From assembly GCF_005049105.1 (NCBI RefSeq), contig NZ_SUKA01000001.1, positions 434,001-498,000 of the forward strand: DNA of 64,000 nt, given 5' to 3'. The position numbers and the translations under genes were made by a program. The DNA comes from Sphingobacterium alkalisoli. GTDB taxonomy: Bacteria > Bacteroidota > Bacteroidia > Sphingobacteriales > Sphingobacteriaceae. Shown here in pieces: positions 1-8,176 of the stretch (positions are counted from its first letter, which is position 1; every line of letters starts with the position of its first letter). The notes under the pieces were generated by a model, which saw nothing but the letters and a program-made list of their open reading frames with translations, was not told where the DNA came from and made no database searches.

Positions 1-1
1 G

Positions 2-106
2 GCAATTCTTTTCTCGCTAATTGCATTGTTTTATTACCTCCTGTATATACGGCTTACGAAGAAGCTCCATAAAAATTACAAAGAGCTCATTCAACTGGAT
101 CACTGA
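2..106 (+). CDS. C-terminal end of an unidentified membrane protein (partial)
   Basis: An open frame enters from the left edge and stops with TGA at 104-106. The 34 visible residues are a hydrophobic helix (ILFSLIALFYYLLYI) followed by a basic, charged tail, as at the cytosolic end of a membrane protein. Its end overlaps the stop of the convergent dipeptidase gene by a few bases. Too little is visible to name a family. Confidence 0.45.
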   Translation, partial: AILFSLIALFYYLLYIRLTKKLHKNYKELIQLDH

Positions 107-1254
107 TTTTCATTCTCTTTCCATATCCTCAAGAAGTTAAGCCCCATGATCTTCGCGATGTCATCTTGGGAGTATCCTCGTTCGAATAACGCCTTCGTAA
201 GATTTGGGAACTTGGAAACATCTTCCAGTCCTTGAGGTGGAGATTCAATTCCGTCAAAATCAGAACCAATCGCGACGTGGTCTATGCCCACCTTACGGAC
301 CAAATAGTCGATATGGTCTAACAAGGTTGACAAGGAAGCATTGGCTTCATGTTGTAAATTAGTTGGTAACTTCCCGTATTGTCGGGTTACGGAAAGCGTA
401 TAATCTCCTTGTTCGCCAAAATGTGTTTGATACAATTTTTGTACCCGATCTTCGTACGTAACATCTAAAAAACCAGAATAGAAGTTAACCCCTACCACTC
501 CACCATTTTGCTTCAAAGCTTCAAGTTGCTTATCGTCCAAATTCCGTGAATGCGGTGTAAGGGCCGCCGCATTGCTATGTGATACCAATACGGGTTTAGT
601 CGAAATACGCATAACATCATAAAACGTCTTCTCACCCGCATGCGATAGGTCGATCATCATACCGAGCTCATTCATTCTACGGATGATACGTTCCCCATGT
701 TCCGAGAGTCCCTTGCCCTTGTCTGATTTTGTTAACACTTCTACCGCTGCAGCTGTAGCCCAAGGTAGATTATAATTCCAGGTGAGGGTAAGGTAGCGAG
801 CGCCCCGCTCATACAATTTTTCTAAATTGGCGATGCTCTCCTCAATCATATTTCCACCCTCTATACCAATTACAGCGGCAATCTTACCTTCGCCGATAAT
901 ACGATCAATATCTGCTGTATATTTTGCTAATACAATTTTATCCGGATTTTTACTCAATACCTTTTTGAGGGCATCCAGTTGGTCATTAGCGTGCTTGAAA
1001 GCGTTGGTTTGCCACTTTTTATCATCGGACCACACTGCGAAAAATTGTACATCAACACCCCCTTCTATCAATCGCGGAATGTCTGTATGTCCCGTAGTAA
1101 GACGATTGCTTATATCATGACCCGGTAATATAGATTCTATAATCACATCGTTATGCCCGTCGACCACGATTAAATCACGATGGATGGTTTTGAAATCTTG
1201 TGCCTGTAAACTATAGCTCGTGAGTATCAACCCCATACAAAACCACTTCTTCAT
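100..1254 (-). CDS. Secreted membrane-dipeptidase-type peptidase, family M19
   Basis: Zinc dipeptidase of the renal dipeptidase family (M19), which cleaves dipeptides and some D-amino-acid dipeptides. An N-terminal signal peptide of about 18 residues ending SLQAQ predicts export to the periplasm. The metal ligands of the family are recognisable: H34 and D36 in GHND, E132 in IEGGN, H205 in DLSHAG, H226 in VSHSN, and D332 in GSDFDG. The length of 384 residues is normal. The ATG lies directly next to the stop of the upstream serine hydrolase, so the two are probably cotranscribed and may both act on peptides or wall fragments; that shared role is inference. Confidence 0.9.
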   Translation of the reverse strand: MKKWFCMGLILTSYSLQAQDFKTIHRDLIVVDGHNDVIIESILPGHDISNRLTTGHTDIPRLIEGGVDVQFFAVWSDDKKWQTNAFKHANDQLDALKKVLSKNPDKIVLAKYTADIDRIIGEGKIAAVIGIEGGNMIEESIANLEKLYERGARYLTLTWNYNLPWATAAAVEVLTKSDKGKGLSEHGERIIRRMNELGMMIDLSHAGEKTFYDVMRISTKPVLVSHSNAAALTPHSRNLDDKQLEALKQNGGVVGVNFYSGFLDVTYEDRVQKLYQTHFGEQGDYTLSVTRQYGKLPTNLQHEANASLSTLLDHIDYLVRKVGIDHVAIGSDFDGIESPPQGLEDVSKFPNLTKALFERGYSQDDIAKIMGLNFLRIWKENENQ

Positions 1255-2994
1255 TTATTTTTCTTCGTTAATTGTTTCATAAATAACATCCTGAATGCGA
1301 CTTCGGATGTTTAGTTCATATAGTTTTCCCGTCACCTGCGGATGTACCCGATTAGAAAGAAATATATACACCAATTGATGTTTTGGATCGATCCATATAC
1401 AAGTTCCGGTATAACCGGTATGACCGTAGACAGAAGAGTTCGCCAATTTGGAAGGATATTCCTTTTTCAGATCCGGATCAGCTCTGTCAAAACCCAATCC
1501 CCTACGACTAGATTGCGATTGATTGGAAGTAAACAAATCTACCGTTTCGGGTTTGAAATAACGAACCCCGCCATATTCTCCCCGATTTAACAACAACTGA
1601 CCATATATTGCCAGATCATTGGCCGTGGCAAACAACCCTGCATGACCCGCTACACCTCCCGCCATGGCAGCTCCTTCATCATGGACATAGCCCTGCAACA
1701 GCACTTTACGAAAAGCCGTATCATGCTGGGTGGGAACGATGCGCGATTTATCAAAGCGGGTTCTTGGGGTATAGCCAGCAGTTTTCATCCCGATAGGTTT
1801 ATATAAGAAATCCTGTACGAATTCTTCCATCGGGGTACTCGTTTCGTGTTCTGCAATTTCTTTCATCACATACATGCTGATATCCGAATATACATAATTT
1901 CCAGTGGGCTTCACGGCTGAATTAAGCATCTCAGGCCACATCACATTCTGGTAATAATTATTTTTCAGGAAGGCATTATCGGCTACTTTGACCTGATGGT
2001 CAGAATCTTCATACGATTGCAGATCGCCCGGTTTTAAATTACGGTAGAAAGGGATAAAAGGCGTAAAACCCGCCTCGTGCAGCAGTACCGATCGTGTCGT
2101 GATGTCTGCTTTGTTCGTCGTTTTGGCCTGGCCCAAGTAATGTCCAATTGTACTATCCAGATGAATAATGCCCTGTTCCTGCAATGTCATAACGACGGGC
2201 GTGGTACCTGCAATTTTGCTTATAGATGCCAGATCAAAAATATCGTCAACAGCCGTTGCTTGCTTACTTTCATAAGTATGTGAGCCATAAGCTTTCTCAA
2301 AAATAACCTGCCCACTTTTTAGGGCCATTACAACCAGTCCCGGAGCAGCATGCTTGCTAATCGCTTCTTTTGCTATGGCATCTATTCTGGTTGTCATCTT
2401 CGAAATATCCAATCCCGAACTTTCTCCTGCTGCATACTGAATGCGGGTTTGTTCCGTTTTCAATTTCCCTTCGGTGAGAGCCAAACCGCCAAAAAGGGAC
2501 ATCGCCGCATTTCGCTGAGATGTGGCATCGATACCCGGAGATACAAGTTTGGTAAATCCCGATTGGGAGGCAGGAGAGGTCCATGGGTTCTCCAGCGGAG
2601 CAGATTCCTTAAATAGAGACAAGATCACGTGCTTTCTATTTACTGCAGACTGTTGCAATAGTGCCGCGAGATCACTCCTTAGCTCCCTTTCTGTGGCAGC
2701 TACAATGATTGTATTAAAATATTTGGTGTTCTCTTCGTACATGTTAAAGTCGAAAACACTTACCTCGGCATATTTTTGTACCTGTTCCACGAATGGAATA
2801 TATTTTCCCTTTACTGGAGTTACCACAGCTATTTTTAGCTTGTCTAGACGCTGAAGGGGAATAATATTTCCACTATTCTGTACCAATGTAGTTCTATTTA
2901 CGATTGTTTGTTTGTATTGCGCAGACAGGTCTACAGTGCTTACAAAGATACTGACCAGTGTGAGTAGTAGAGATAAAGGACTTGTTGTTTTCAT
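1255..2994 (-). CDS. Secreted beta-lactamase-family serine hydrolase with N-terminal GH3 C-domain remnant
   Basis: The C-terminal two thirds (about residues 200-575) is a class C beta-lactamase/penicillin-binding-protein fold: S257-I-S-K260 is the catalytic SxxK, Y369-S-D371 takes the place of YxN, and H525-T-G527 that of KTG. A signal peptide ends near LSAQ (residue 26). Residues 30-160 (beginning VNRTTLVQNSGNIIPL) resemble the start and middle of the C-terminal domain of glycoside hydrolase family 3. Bacteroidota commonly carry roughly 1000-residue GH3-beta-lactamase fusions; here the GH3 catalytic N domain is absent, but the signal peptide shows the short form is expressed as such. Substrate unknown; peptidoglycan peptides or esters are the family guess. 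Translationally close to the M19 dipeptidase. Confidence 0.82.
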   Translation of the reverse strand: MKTTSPLSLLLTLVSIFVSTVDLSAQYKQTIVNRTTLVQNSGNIIPLQRLDKLKIAVVTPVKGKYIPFVEQVQKYAEVSVFDFNMYEENTKYFNTIIVAATERELRSDLAALLQQSAVNRKHVILSLFKESAPLENPWTSPASQSGFTKLVSPGIDATSQRNAAMSLFGGLALTEGKLKTEQTRIQYAAGESSGLDISKMTTRIDAIAKEAISKHAAPGLVVMALKSGQVIFEKAYGSHTYESKQATAVDDIFDLASISKIAGTTPVVMTLQEQGIIHLDSTIGHYLGQAKTTNKADITTRSVLLHEAGFTPFIPFYRNLKPGDLQSYEDSDHQVKVADNAFLKNNYYQNVMWPEMLNSAVKPTGNYVYSDISMYVMKEIAEHETSTPMEEFVQDFLYKPIGMKTAGYTPRTRFDKSRIVPTQHDTAFRKVLLQGYVHDEGAAMAGGVAGHAGLFATANDLAIYGQLLLNRGEYGGVRYFKPETVDLFTSNQSQSSRRGLGFDRADPDLKKEYPSKLANSSVYGHTGYTGTCIWIDPKHQLVYIFLSNRVHPQVTGKLYELNIRSRIQDVIYETINEEK

Positions 2995-3114
2995 AATTTC
3001 GTTTCTTGAAGTAAATTTAGTAATAAAAGCGCATAAAACCGCATGTTTTTTGCTTCTTATAATCTCTCGTCTTAGTATCTATTTCAGAGGAGTCCATCAG
3101 TTATTTCGTTTGGT

Positions 3115-3145
3115 TTGTAAATTCAACCCATTTTAGCTAAGTTTG
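3115..3145 (+). promoter_or_regulatory. Promoter of xseAB, predicting a leaderless mRNA
   Basis: TTG at 3115-3117 and TAAGTTTG at 3138-3145 are separated by 20 bases, matching the Bacteroidota TTG-N19/20-TAnnTTTG pattern. The xseA ATG begins at 3149, only three bases after the -7 box, so the transcription start should fall on or beside the start codon. Confidence 0.6.
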
Positions 3146-3148
3146 GTT

Positions 3149-4420
3149 ATGCCGGAGGTTGTTGACAGCAAAACCATTTTTTCTTTATTAGAGGTAACAC
3201 GCAGTATTCAGAAAACAATTGCGGACCGCTATAAGAATTTGTATTGGATCAAAGCCGAAATGAATAAATTGAACCATTATTCACACTCCGGACATTGCTA
3301 TCCTGAATTGGTTGAAAAGAAAGACGGAAAAATAGTTGCTGAAATACGCTCAATCCTTTGGAAAACCGATTTTCAACGCATCAATCAACAGTTTATCAAG
3401 CTGCTTAACGAGCCATTGCGGGATGGCATTACCATGCTATTTCAAGCCGGCATCTCGTACGATCCCATGTATGGCTTAAGCCTTCGAATCGTCGATATTG
3501 ATCCCACATTTGTATTGGGAGAACTCGAGCGCGAGAAAAAGGAAAGTATCCTGAAGCTACAGCAAGAAGGTATTTTCGATACCAATAAAAAGCTACCCTT
3601 TCCAGCAGTTCCCAAGCGCTTGGCTATTATTTCTGTCGAGACGAGTAAAGGCCTATCCGATTTTTACAAAATCATTAATAACAATCCCTGGGGATATCGC
3701 TTCGAAACAACCTTATATCCAGCGCTCTTACAAGGAGATAAATCAATTCCTTCTATTATCAAACAGCTCAGTCTGTTAGCCGAGTGCACGGATAAATATG
3801 ATGCGGTTGCCATTATCCGGGGAGGAGGGGGCGAAGTCGGTCTGTCCAGCTACAACAATTACTTACTTGCCAAAGCCATTGCGATATTCCCATTACCTGT
3901 ATTAACAGGTATCGGTCATTCGACAAATGAAACGGTAAGTGAAATGGTCGCGTATAAAAATGCAATAACACCCAGCGAGCTAGCTGATTTTTTAATCCAA
4001 AAATTTCACAACTTCGCGATCCCGTTGGATCAATCCCAGGAGAAACTCGTTTATTTTTCCAAACAGCATTTTTTACGGGAGCGAAATGCAATTGCACATT
4101 CGATGCAACAGATTAGTTGGAGCAGTAAAAATAAAATTGCTTCTGAAAAACATGGGGTACTCATACTTACACAGCGTTTGCAATTCTTTAGTGATCAATT
4201 TTTAAGGGAGAAGCAGACGAGCCTCGAACATCTCGATCGACTCGTTAAATTAGCCGATCCTACACAATTATTAAAAAGAGGGTTTAGTATTACCCGAATG
4301 AATGGAAAAATTGTCACCCATATCAGCCAATTACAAATGGGTGATCGAATCGAAACTATTTTTATAGACGGAAAAATCACCGGCACAGTTACACATAAAG
4401 AAGGAGATCATGGCCAATAG
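3149..4420 (+). CDS. xseA: Exodeoxyribonuclease VII large subunit
   Basis: Large subunit of exonuclease VII, which degrades single-stranded DNA from both ends to acid-insoluble oligonucleotides in the cytosol. The protein (423 residues from the ATG) has an N-terminal OB-fold (about 12-110), the central catalytic region with PKRLAIISVETSKG and IIRGGGGEVGLSSYNN, and a long helical C-terminal part, as in the family. An in-frame TTG lies two codons upstream at 3143, but the -7 box at 3138-3145 overlaps it, so the ATG at 3149 is preferred. It overlaps xseB by 11 bases, and the pair forms the complete enzyme. Confidence 0.93.
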   Translation: MPEVVDSKTIFSLLEVTRSIQKTIADRYKNLYWIKAEMNKLNHYSHSGHCYPELVEKKDGKIVAEIRSILWKTDFQRINQQFIKLLNEPLRDGITMLFQAGISYDPMYGLSLRIVDIDPTFVLGELEREKKESILKLQQEGIFDTNKKLPFPAVPKRLAIISVETSKGLSDFYKIINNNPWGYRFETTLYPALLQGDKSIPSIIKQLSLLAECTDKYDAVAIIRGGGGEVGLSSYNNYLLAKAIAIFPLPVLTGIGHSTNETVSEMVAYKNAITPSELADFLIQKFHNFAIPLDQSQEKLVYFSKQHFLRERNAIAHSMQQISWSSKNKIASEKHGVLILTQRLQFFSDQFLREKQTSLEHLDRLVKLADPTQLLKRGFSITRMNGKIVTHISQLQMGDRIETIFIDGKITGTVTHKEGDHGQ

Positions 4421-4646
4421 TTATACCTATACAGACGCTTTTGAGGAGCTGCAAATCATCGTGGCTGAAATAGAAACAGGGAAAGTCAATGTAGACGAAC
4501 TTTCCGAAAGAATAAAACGGGCCTCTCAATTAATTGCGGTATGCAAAACGAAACTCACTGCCACAGAAGCAGAAGTAGACAAGCTATTAGCAGAACTTAC
4601 CGAAGAGCTTCCGCAATCGGATTCCGAACCGCCGGAAGAAGGGTAG
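4410..4646 (+). CDS. xseB: Exodeoxyribonuclease VII small subunit
   Basis: Small helical subunit of exonuclease VII (78 residues). The family pattern is clear: Y..AFEELQIIVAEIETGKVNVDELSERIKRASQLIAVCKTKL, followed by an acidic tail. It starts inside the end of xseA, which suggests translational coupling that sets subunit stoichiometry. No separate promoter is visible. Confidence 0.93.
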   Translation: MANSYTYTDAFEELQIIVAEIETGKVNVDELSERIKRASQLIAVCKTKLTATEAEVDKLLAELTEELPQSDSEPPEEG

Positions 4647-4695
4647 TGTTTAAGTTTTATCCTTAAAGCGCTTCATTTTTTAGTATTTTCGTACG

Positions 4696-6075
4696 ATGGC
4701 AAAATCAAAATCAGCTTACTTCTGTCAATCCTGTGGCTATGAATCCGCAAAATGGCTTGGACAGTGCCCTTCTTGCAAACAATGGAATTCTTTTGTAGAA
4801 GAAGTTGTTGAAAAATCCAATTCCAAAGTACCGGAGTGGCGAAGTACGTCCGCCTCTTCCAAAAGAGCTAATAAAGCTGCGATCATACATGAAATCGTTT
4901 ACCAGGACGAACATCGGCTGGCCACGCCTGATAAAGAATTCAATCGGGTGCTGGGAGGGGGTATAGTCCCGGGGTCGCTCGTACTGATCGGAGGAGAACC
5001 CGGTATCGGTAAATCCACGTTGATGCTACAGCTCGCGTTAAATATACCGCAGGTCAAAACCCTATATATATCGGGAGAGGAAAGTGAGCAACAGATAAAA
5101 ATGCGGGCCGAGCGGTTGGTACAGCATTCCAAAGCTAATTGCTATATTCTCACAGAGACCTCTACCCAGAATATATTCAAGCAGATTGAGATTATTGAGC
5201 CTAATATTATTGTTATTGACTCTATTCAGACACTGCATTCGGCACAGATCGAATCGGCACCCGGTTCAGTCTCCCAGGTTCGTGAATGTACAGCAGAATT
5301 GTTACGCTTTGCCAAAGAAACTAGTACACCTGTATTTATTGTAGGGCATATTACCAAAGATGGTGCTATTGCAGGGCCAAAAGTGTTAGAACATATGGTC
5401 GATACGGTGCTGCAATTTGAAGGAGACCGTCATCATGTGTATCGGATCCTCCGTTCTGTAAAAAATCGTTTTGGATCTTCTTCTGAACTGGGCATTTATG
5501 AAATGCAGGGGTCTGGATTGCGCGAAGTATCCAATCCATCCGAAATTATGATGTCTCAACGGGAAGAACCGGTTAGCGGCGTAGCCATTGCGGCAATGTT
5601 GGAGGGCATCAGGCCGTTGATGATCGAAGTACAGGCCTTGGTAAGTAATTCTGCGTTTGGAACACCACAGCGTACCACTACAGGCTTTGATGCGAAGCGA
5701 TTGAGTATGCTGTTGGCGGTGTTGGAAAAGCGATTTGGATTTCGGTTAAGTGCGCAGGATGTATTTTTAAATATAGCCGGAGGCATTCGGGTAGAAGATC
5801 CCGCAATAGATTTGGCCGTTATAGCGGCTCTGATATCTTCTCAGCAGGACATACCGTTGCCAACCAATGTCACATTTGCAGGTGAGGTTGGTTTATCCGG
5901 AGAAATCCGAGCTGTTAACCGTATAGAACAGCGTATAGCCGAAGCCGAAAAACTAGGTTTTGACGGTATATTTATTTCCAAATACAATGTAAAAGGATTG
6001 GATGTCAAAAAGTATGATATAGCTGTCCGTCCAATGGCTACGTTAGAGAATCTATTCAGTGCCTTATTCGGGTAG
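4696..6075 (+). CDS. radA: DNA repair protein RadA
   Basis: RadA/Sms, a RecA-like helicase that processes recombination branches. A zinc finger is formed by C10-C13 and C24-C27; Walker A is GGEPGIGKST at 99-108; the RadA-specific KNRFG motif is at 256-260; the C-terminal third is a Lon protease-like domain. The length of 459 residues is normal. A box TATTTTCG at 4684-4691, one mismatch from TAnnTTTG, lies only four bases before the ATG, so a separate near-leaderless start beyond xseAB read-through is possible. Confidence 0.95.
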   Translation: MAKSKSAYFCQSCGYESAKWLGQCPSCKQWNSFVEEVVEKSNSKVPEWRSTSASSKRANKAAIIHEIVYQDEHRLATPDKEFNRVLGGGIVPGSLVLIGGEPGIGKSTLMLQLALNIPQVKTLYISGEESEQQIKMRAERLVQHSKANCYILTETSTQNIFKQIEIIEPNIIVIDSIQTLHSAQIESAPGSVSQVRECTAELLRFAKETSTPVFIVGHITKDGAIAGPKVLEHMVDTVLQFEGDRHHVYRILRSVKNRFGSSSELGIYEMQGSGLREVSNPSEIMMSQREEPVSGVAIAAMLEGIRPLMIEVQALVSNSAFGTPQRTTTGFDAKRLSMLLAVLEKRFGFRLSAQDVFLNIAGGIRVEDPAIDLAVIAALISSQQDIPLPTNVTFAGEVGLSGEIRAVNRIEQRIAEAEKLGFDGIFISKYNVKGLDVKKYDIAVRPMATLENLFSALFG

Positions 6076-6201
6076 TGATTTGTTGCCCTTGCTGTTTAAT
6101 CTGATTTCGATCTCGTCACTGCCAGGAGGTACGACGCGGCAGTCTTTAAGGTCATGTTGTCCTTAGTCTTTGCTGCTTCATCCTTAATCTTTAACCCAGT
6201 C

Positions 6202-6870
6202 CTATTTCAACACCTCCCTTAGCTTATTTTTTAGCGCCTCTCCATGAATGTTCTTCGCGATGATAATTCCTTCAGGATTCACCAGCACATTCTGCGGAAT
6301 TGCTTTAATACCATAAGTCTGTGCAGCTCCGCTGTTCCAATACTGCAGATCTGAAATATGTTTCCAAGTCAGCTTATCGTCTTCGATTGCCTTTTTCCAC
6401 GGTTCGAATTCTCTATCCAGCGAAACACCCAATATCTCGAAATTTTTGTCTTTGAATTCGGCATATGTAGCGACTAGATTGGGGTTCTCTGCCCGACAAG
6501 GAGGACACCATGAAGCCCAAAAGTCCACCAATACATACTTACCTTTCAGATCTTGTAGCGAATACGGTTCGCCATGTAAATCTAGCTGCGTAATGCCCGG
6601 CGCCTTTTTTCCAACCGAACTCTTCTTTAGCGCATCCAAATAACGTTCGAAGATTTTACCTTCAGTGGATTTTCTTACCTTTTTATCTAAACCTTTAAAC
6701 AGCACCTTTAACTCCTTATAATCTGGATCATACCCTCCTGCCCGTTGAATTAAGCGGATTGTTGCAATTTCGGTTGGTTTATCTTTTATTTGTGCCACGA
6801 GTTCCTCTTTTGACTGGGCAAATAAAAGAACCGGAATCATTAGCAATAGGGATAATAGTAATCTAATCAT
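6202..6870 (-). CDS. Exported TlpA-like thioredoxin-fold protein
   Basis: Periplasmic thiol-disulfide oxidoreductase of the TlpA/ResA type. A signal peptide covers residues 1-19 (ending LLFAQ), then comes a helical stretch of about 70 residues, then a thioredoxin domain with active site C122-P-P-C125 in FWASWCPPC and the cis-proline region KAIPQNVLV. At 222 residues it lacks the DUF4369 domain seen in the larger relative at 45560-46684. It is a single gene, convergent with radA and divergent from the aminotransferase. Likely a reductant for exported proteins; the partner is unknown. Confidence 0.85.
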   Translation of the reverse strand: MIRLLLSLLLMIPVLLFAQSKEELVAQIKDKPTEIATIRLIQRAGGYDPDYKELKVLFKGLDKKVRKSTEGKIFERYLDALKKSSVGKKAPGITQLDLHGEPYSLQDLKGKYVLVDFWASWCPPCRAENPNLVATYAEFKDKNFEILGVSLDREFEPWKKAIEDDKLTWKHISDLQYWNSGAAQTYGIKAIPQNVLVNPEGIIIAKNIHGEALKNKLREVLK

Positions 6871-6903
6871 GTCATTAAAATTTATGTAAAGATAAACATA
6901 TCT

Positions 6904-8052
6904 ATGAACAACTCCTTCTCTTCCAAGCTTCCCGAAACCACTGTGAGTATCTTTTCACAGATGACAGCCCTTTCCAATGCGCATGGTGCCGTTAATTTAT
7001 CACAGGGATTTCCTGATTTTCCGGCCGACCCAGAATTGATCAACCTTGTGACTGAATATATGCACCAGGGGTTTAATCAATATGCACCGATGCCCGGAAT
7101 AATGGAACTTCGACAGGCCATTGCCAATAAACTGGAATACCTGTACCGTGTACAAGTAAATCCAGAAACCGAAATTACCATCACCTCAGGAGGTACACAA
7201 GCACTTTTTACGGCGATAGGTACCGTGGTGCACCCCGGAGACGACGTGATCATTTTCGAACCCGCGTACGATTCGTATAAACCCAGTGTGGAAGTCTTTG
7301 GCGGAAAAGTAATTCCGGTTCGCTTACAGGCTCCTGCATTTCAGATTGATTGGGATGAAGTAGAAAATTTGATTTCAGATAAAACAAGGCTTATTATCAT
7401 CAATAATCCGAATAATCCAACAGCAACCGTACTGAAACAAGAAGATTTAGTCGCTTTAGAACGGCTTATAGCCAACCAGAATATCTATGTATTGAGTGAT
7501 GAGGTGTATGAACATATTATATATGATGGACGGGTTCATCAAAGTGTGATTCAATATCCTGGTTTACGGGATAAATCGTTCCTAGTAGCTTCTTTCGGTA
7601 AGCTGCTGCACACCACAGGATGGAAATTAGGCTATATCATTGCGCCCCCATTGCTCACCATCGAATTCAGAAAAATTCATCAGTTCAATGTGTTTTCTTC
7701 GAATACGCCGATGCAATATGCCGTTGCGCGCTATTTGGGTCAGCAAGAAAGGTATTTGAATCTATCGTCCTTCTTCGAAAAAAAGAGAGATCTCTTAGTG
7801 ATCGGGTTACAAGAAACCAGATTTAATATTTTGCCCAGCCAAGGTACATATTTTCTGTTAGTAGACTACTCCAATATCAGCGATCAAGACGAGTTATCTT
7901 TTGCCCAATATATCACCAAAGAACACAAAGTCGCGATGGTTCCGGTTTCCGCATTTTATTCCAAAGCCTATAATCAGCAGCTCTTGCGAATCTGCTTTGC
8001 TAAAAAAGAGGAAACGTTAGTTTCTGCAATTCAGCATCTAAAAGAATTATAA
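6904..8052 (+). CDS. PLP-dependent aminotransferase, methionine/kynurenine type
   Basis: Fold-type I aminotransferase of class I/II, closest in pattern to YbdL-like methionine aminotransferases (opening ETTVSIFSQMTALSN, then NLSQGFPDFPADP). Substrate and cofactor elements are visible: NNPNNPT, DEVYEHIIYD, and the PLP lysine in SFGKLLHTTGWKLGY. It converts methionine or aromatic amino acids to 2-oxo acids, possibly in methionine salvage. The length of 382 residues is standard. It is divergent from the TlpA-like gene with only 33 bases between the start codons. Confidence 0.87.
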   Translation: MNNSFSSKLPETTVSIFSQMTALSNAHGAVNLSQGFPDFPADPELINLVTEYMHQGFNQYAPMPGIMELRQAIANKLEYLYRVQVNPETEITITSGGTQALFTAIGTVVHPGDDVIIFEPAYDSYKPSVEVFGGKVIPVRLQAPAFQIDWDEVENLISDKTRLIIINNPNNPTATVLKQEDLVALERLIANQNIYVLSDEVYEHIIYDGRVHQSVIQYPGLRDKSFLVASFGKLLHTTGWKLGYIIAPPLLTIEFRKIHQFNVFSSNTPMQYAVARYLGQQERYLNLSSFFEKKRDLLVIGLQETRFNILPSQGTYFLLVDYSNISDQDELSFAQYITKEHKVAMVPVSAFYSKAYNQQLLRICFAKKEETLVSAIQHLKEL

Positions 8053-8112
8053 GATAGACAAACGGTTGCGGAGACGAAAAACGCAAGAAACCGCAAAAAA
8101 AATAAGAGTTTA

Positions 8113-8144
8113 TTGATAAAACGAGGTTTTTATTTCTAAATTTG
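8113..8144 (+). promoter_or_regulatory. Promoter of nagB-PIG-L
   Basis: TTG at 8113-8115 and TAAATTTG at 8137-8144, separated by 21 bases, 32 bases before the start codon. Matches the Bacteroidota primary sigma consensus. Confidence 0.5.
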
Positions 8145-8176
8145 TTATTCACGTTCTAAATTATTATTCCTTATCA

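Noticed and set aside
2522..2854. A 110-codon plus-strand frame inside the serine hydrolase gene
   Set aside because: It is antisense to a gene with signal peptide and catalytic motifs, and has no recognisable features.
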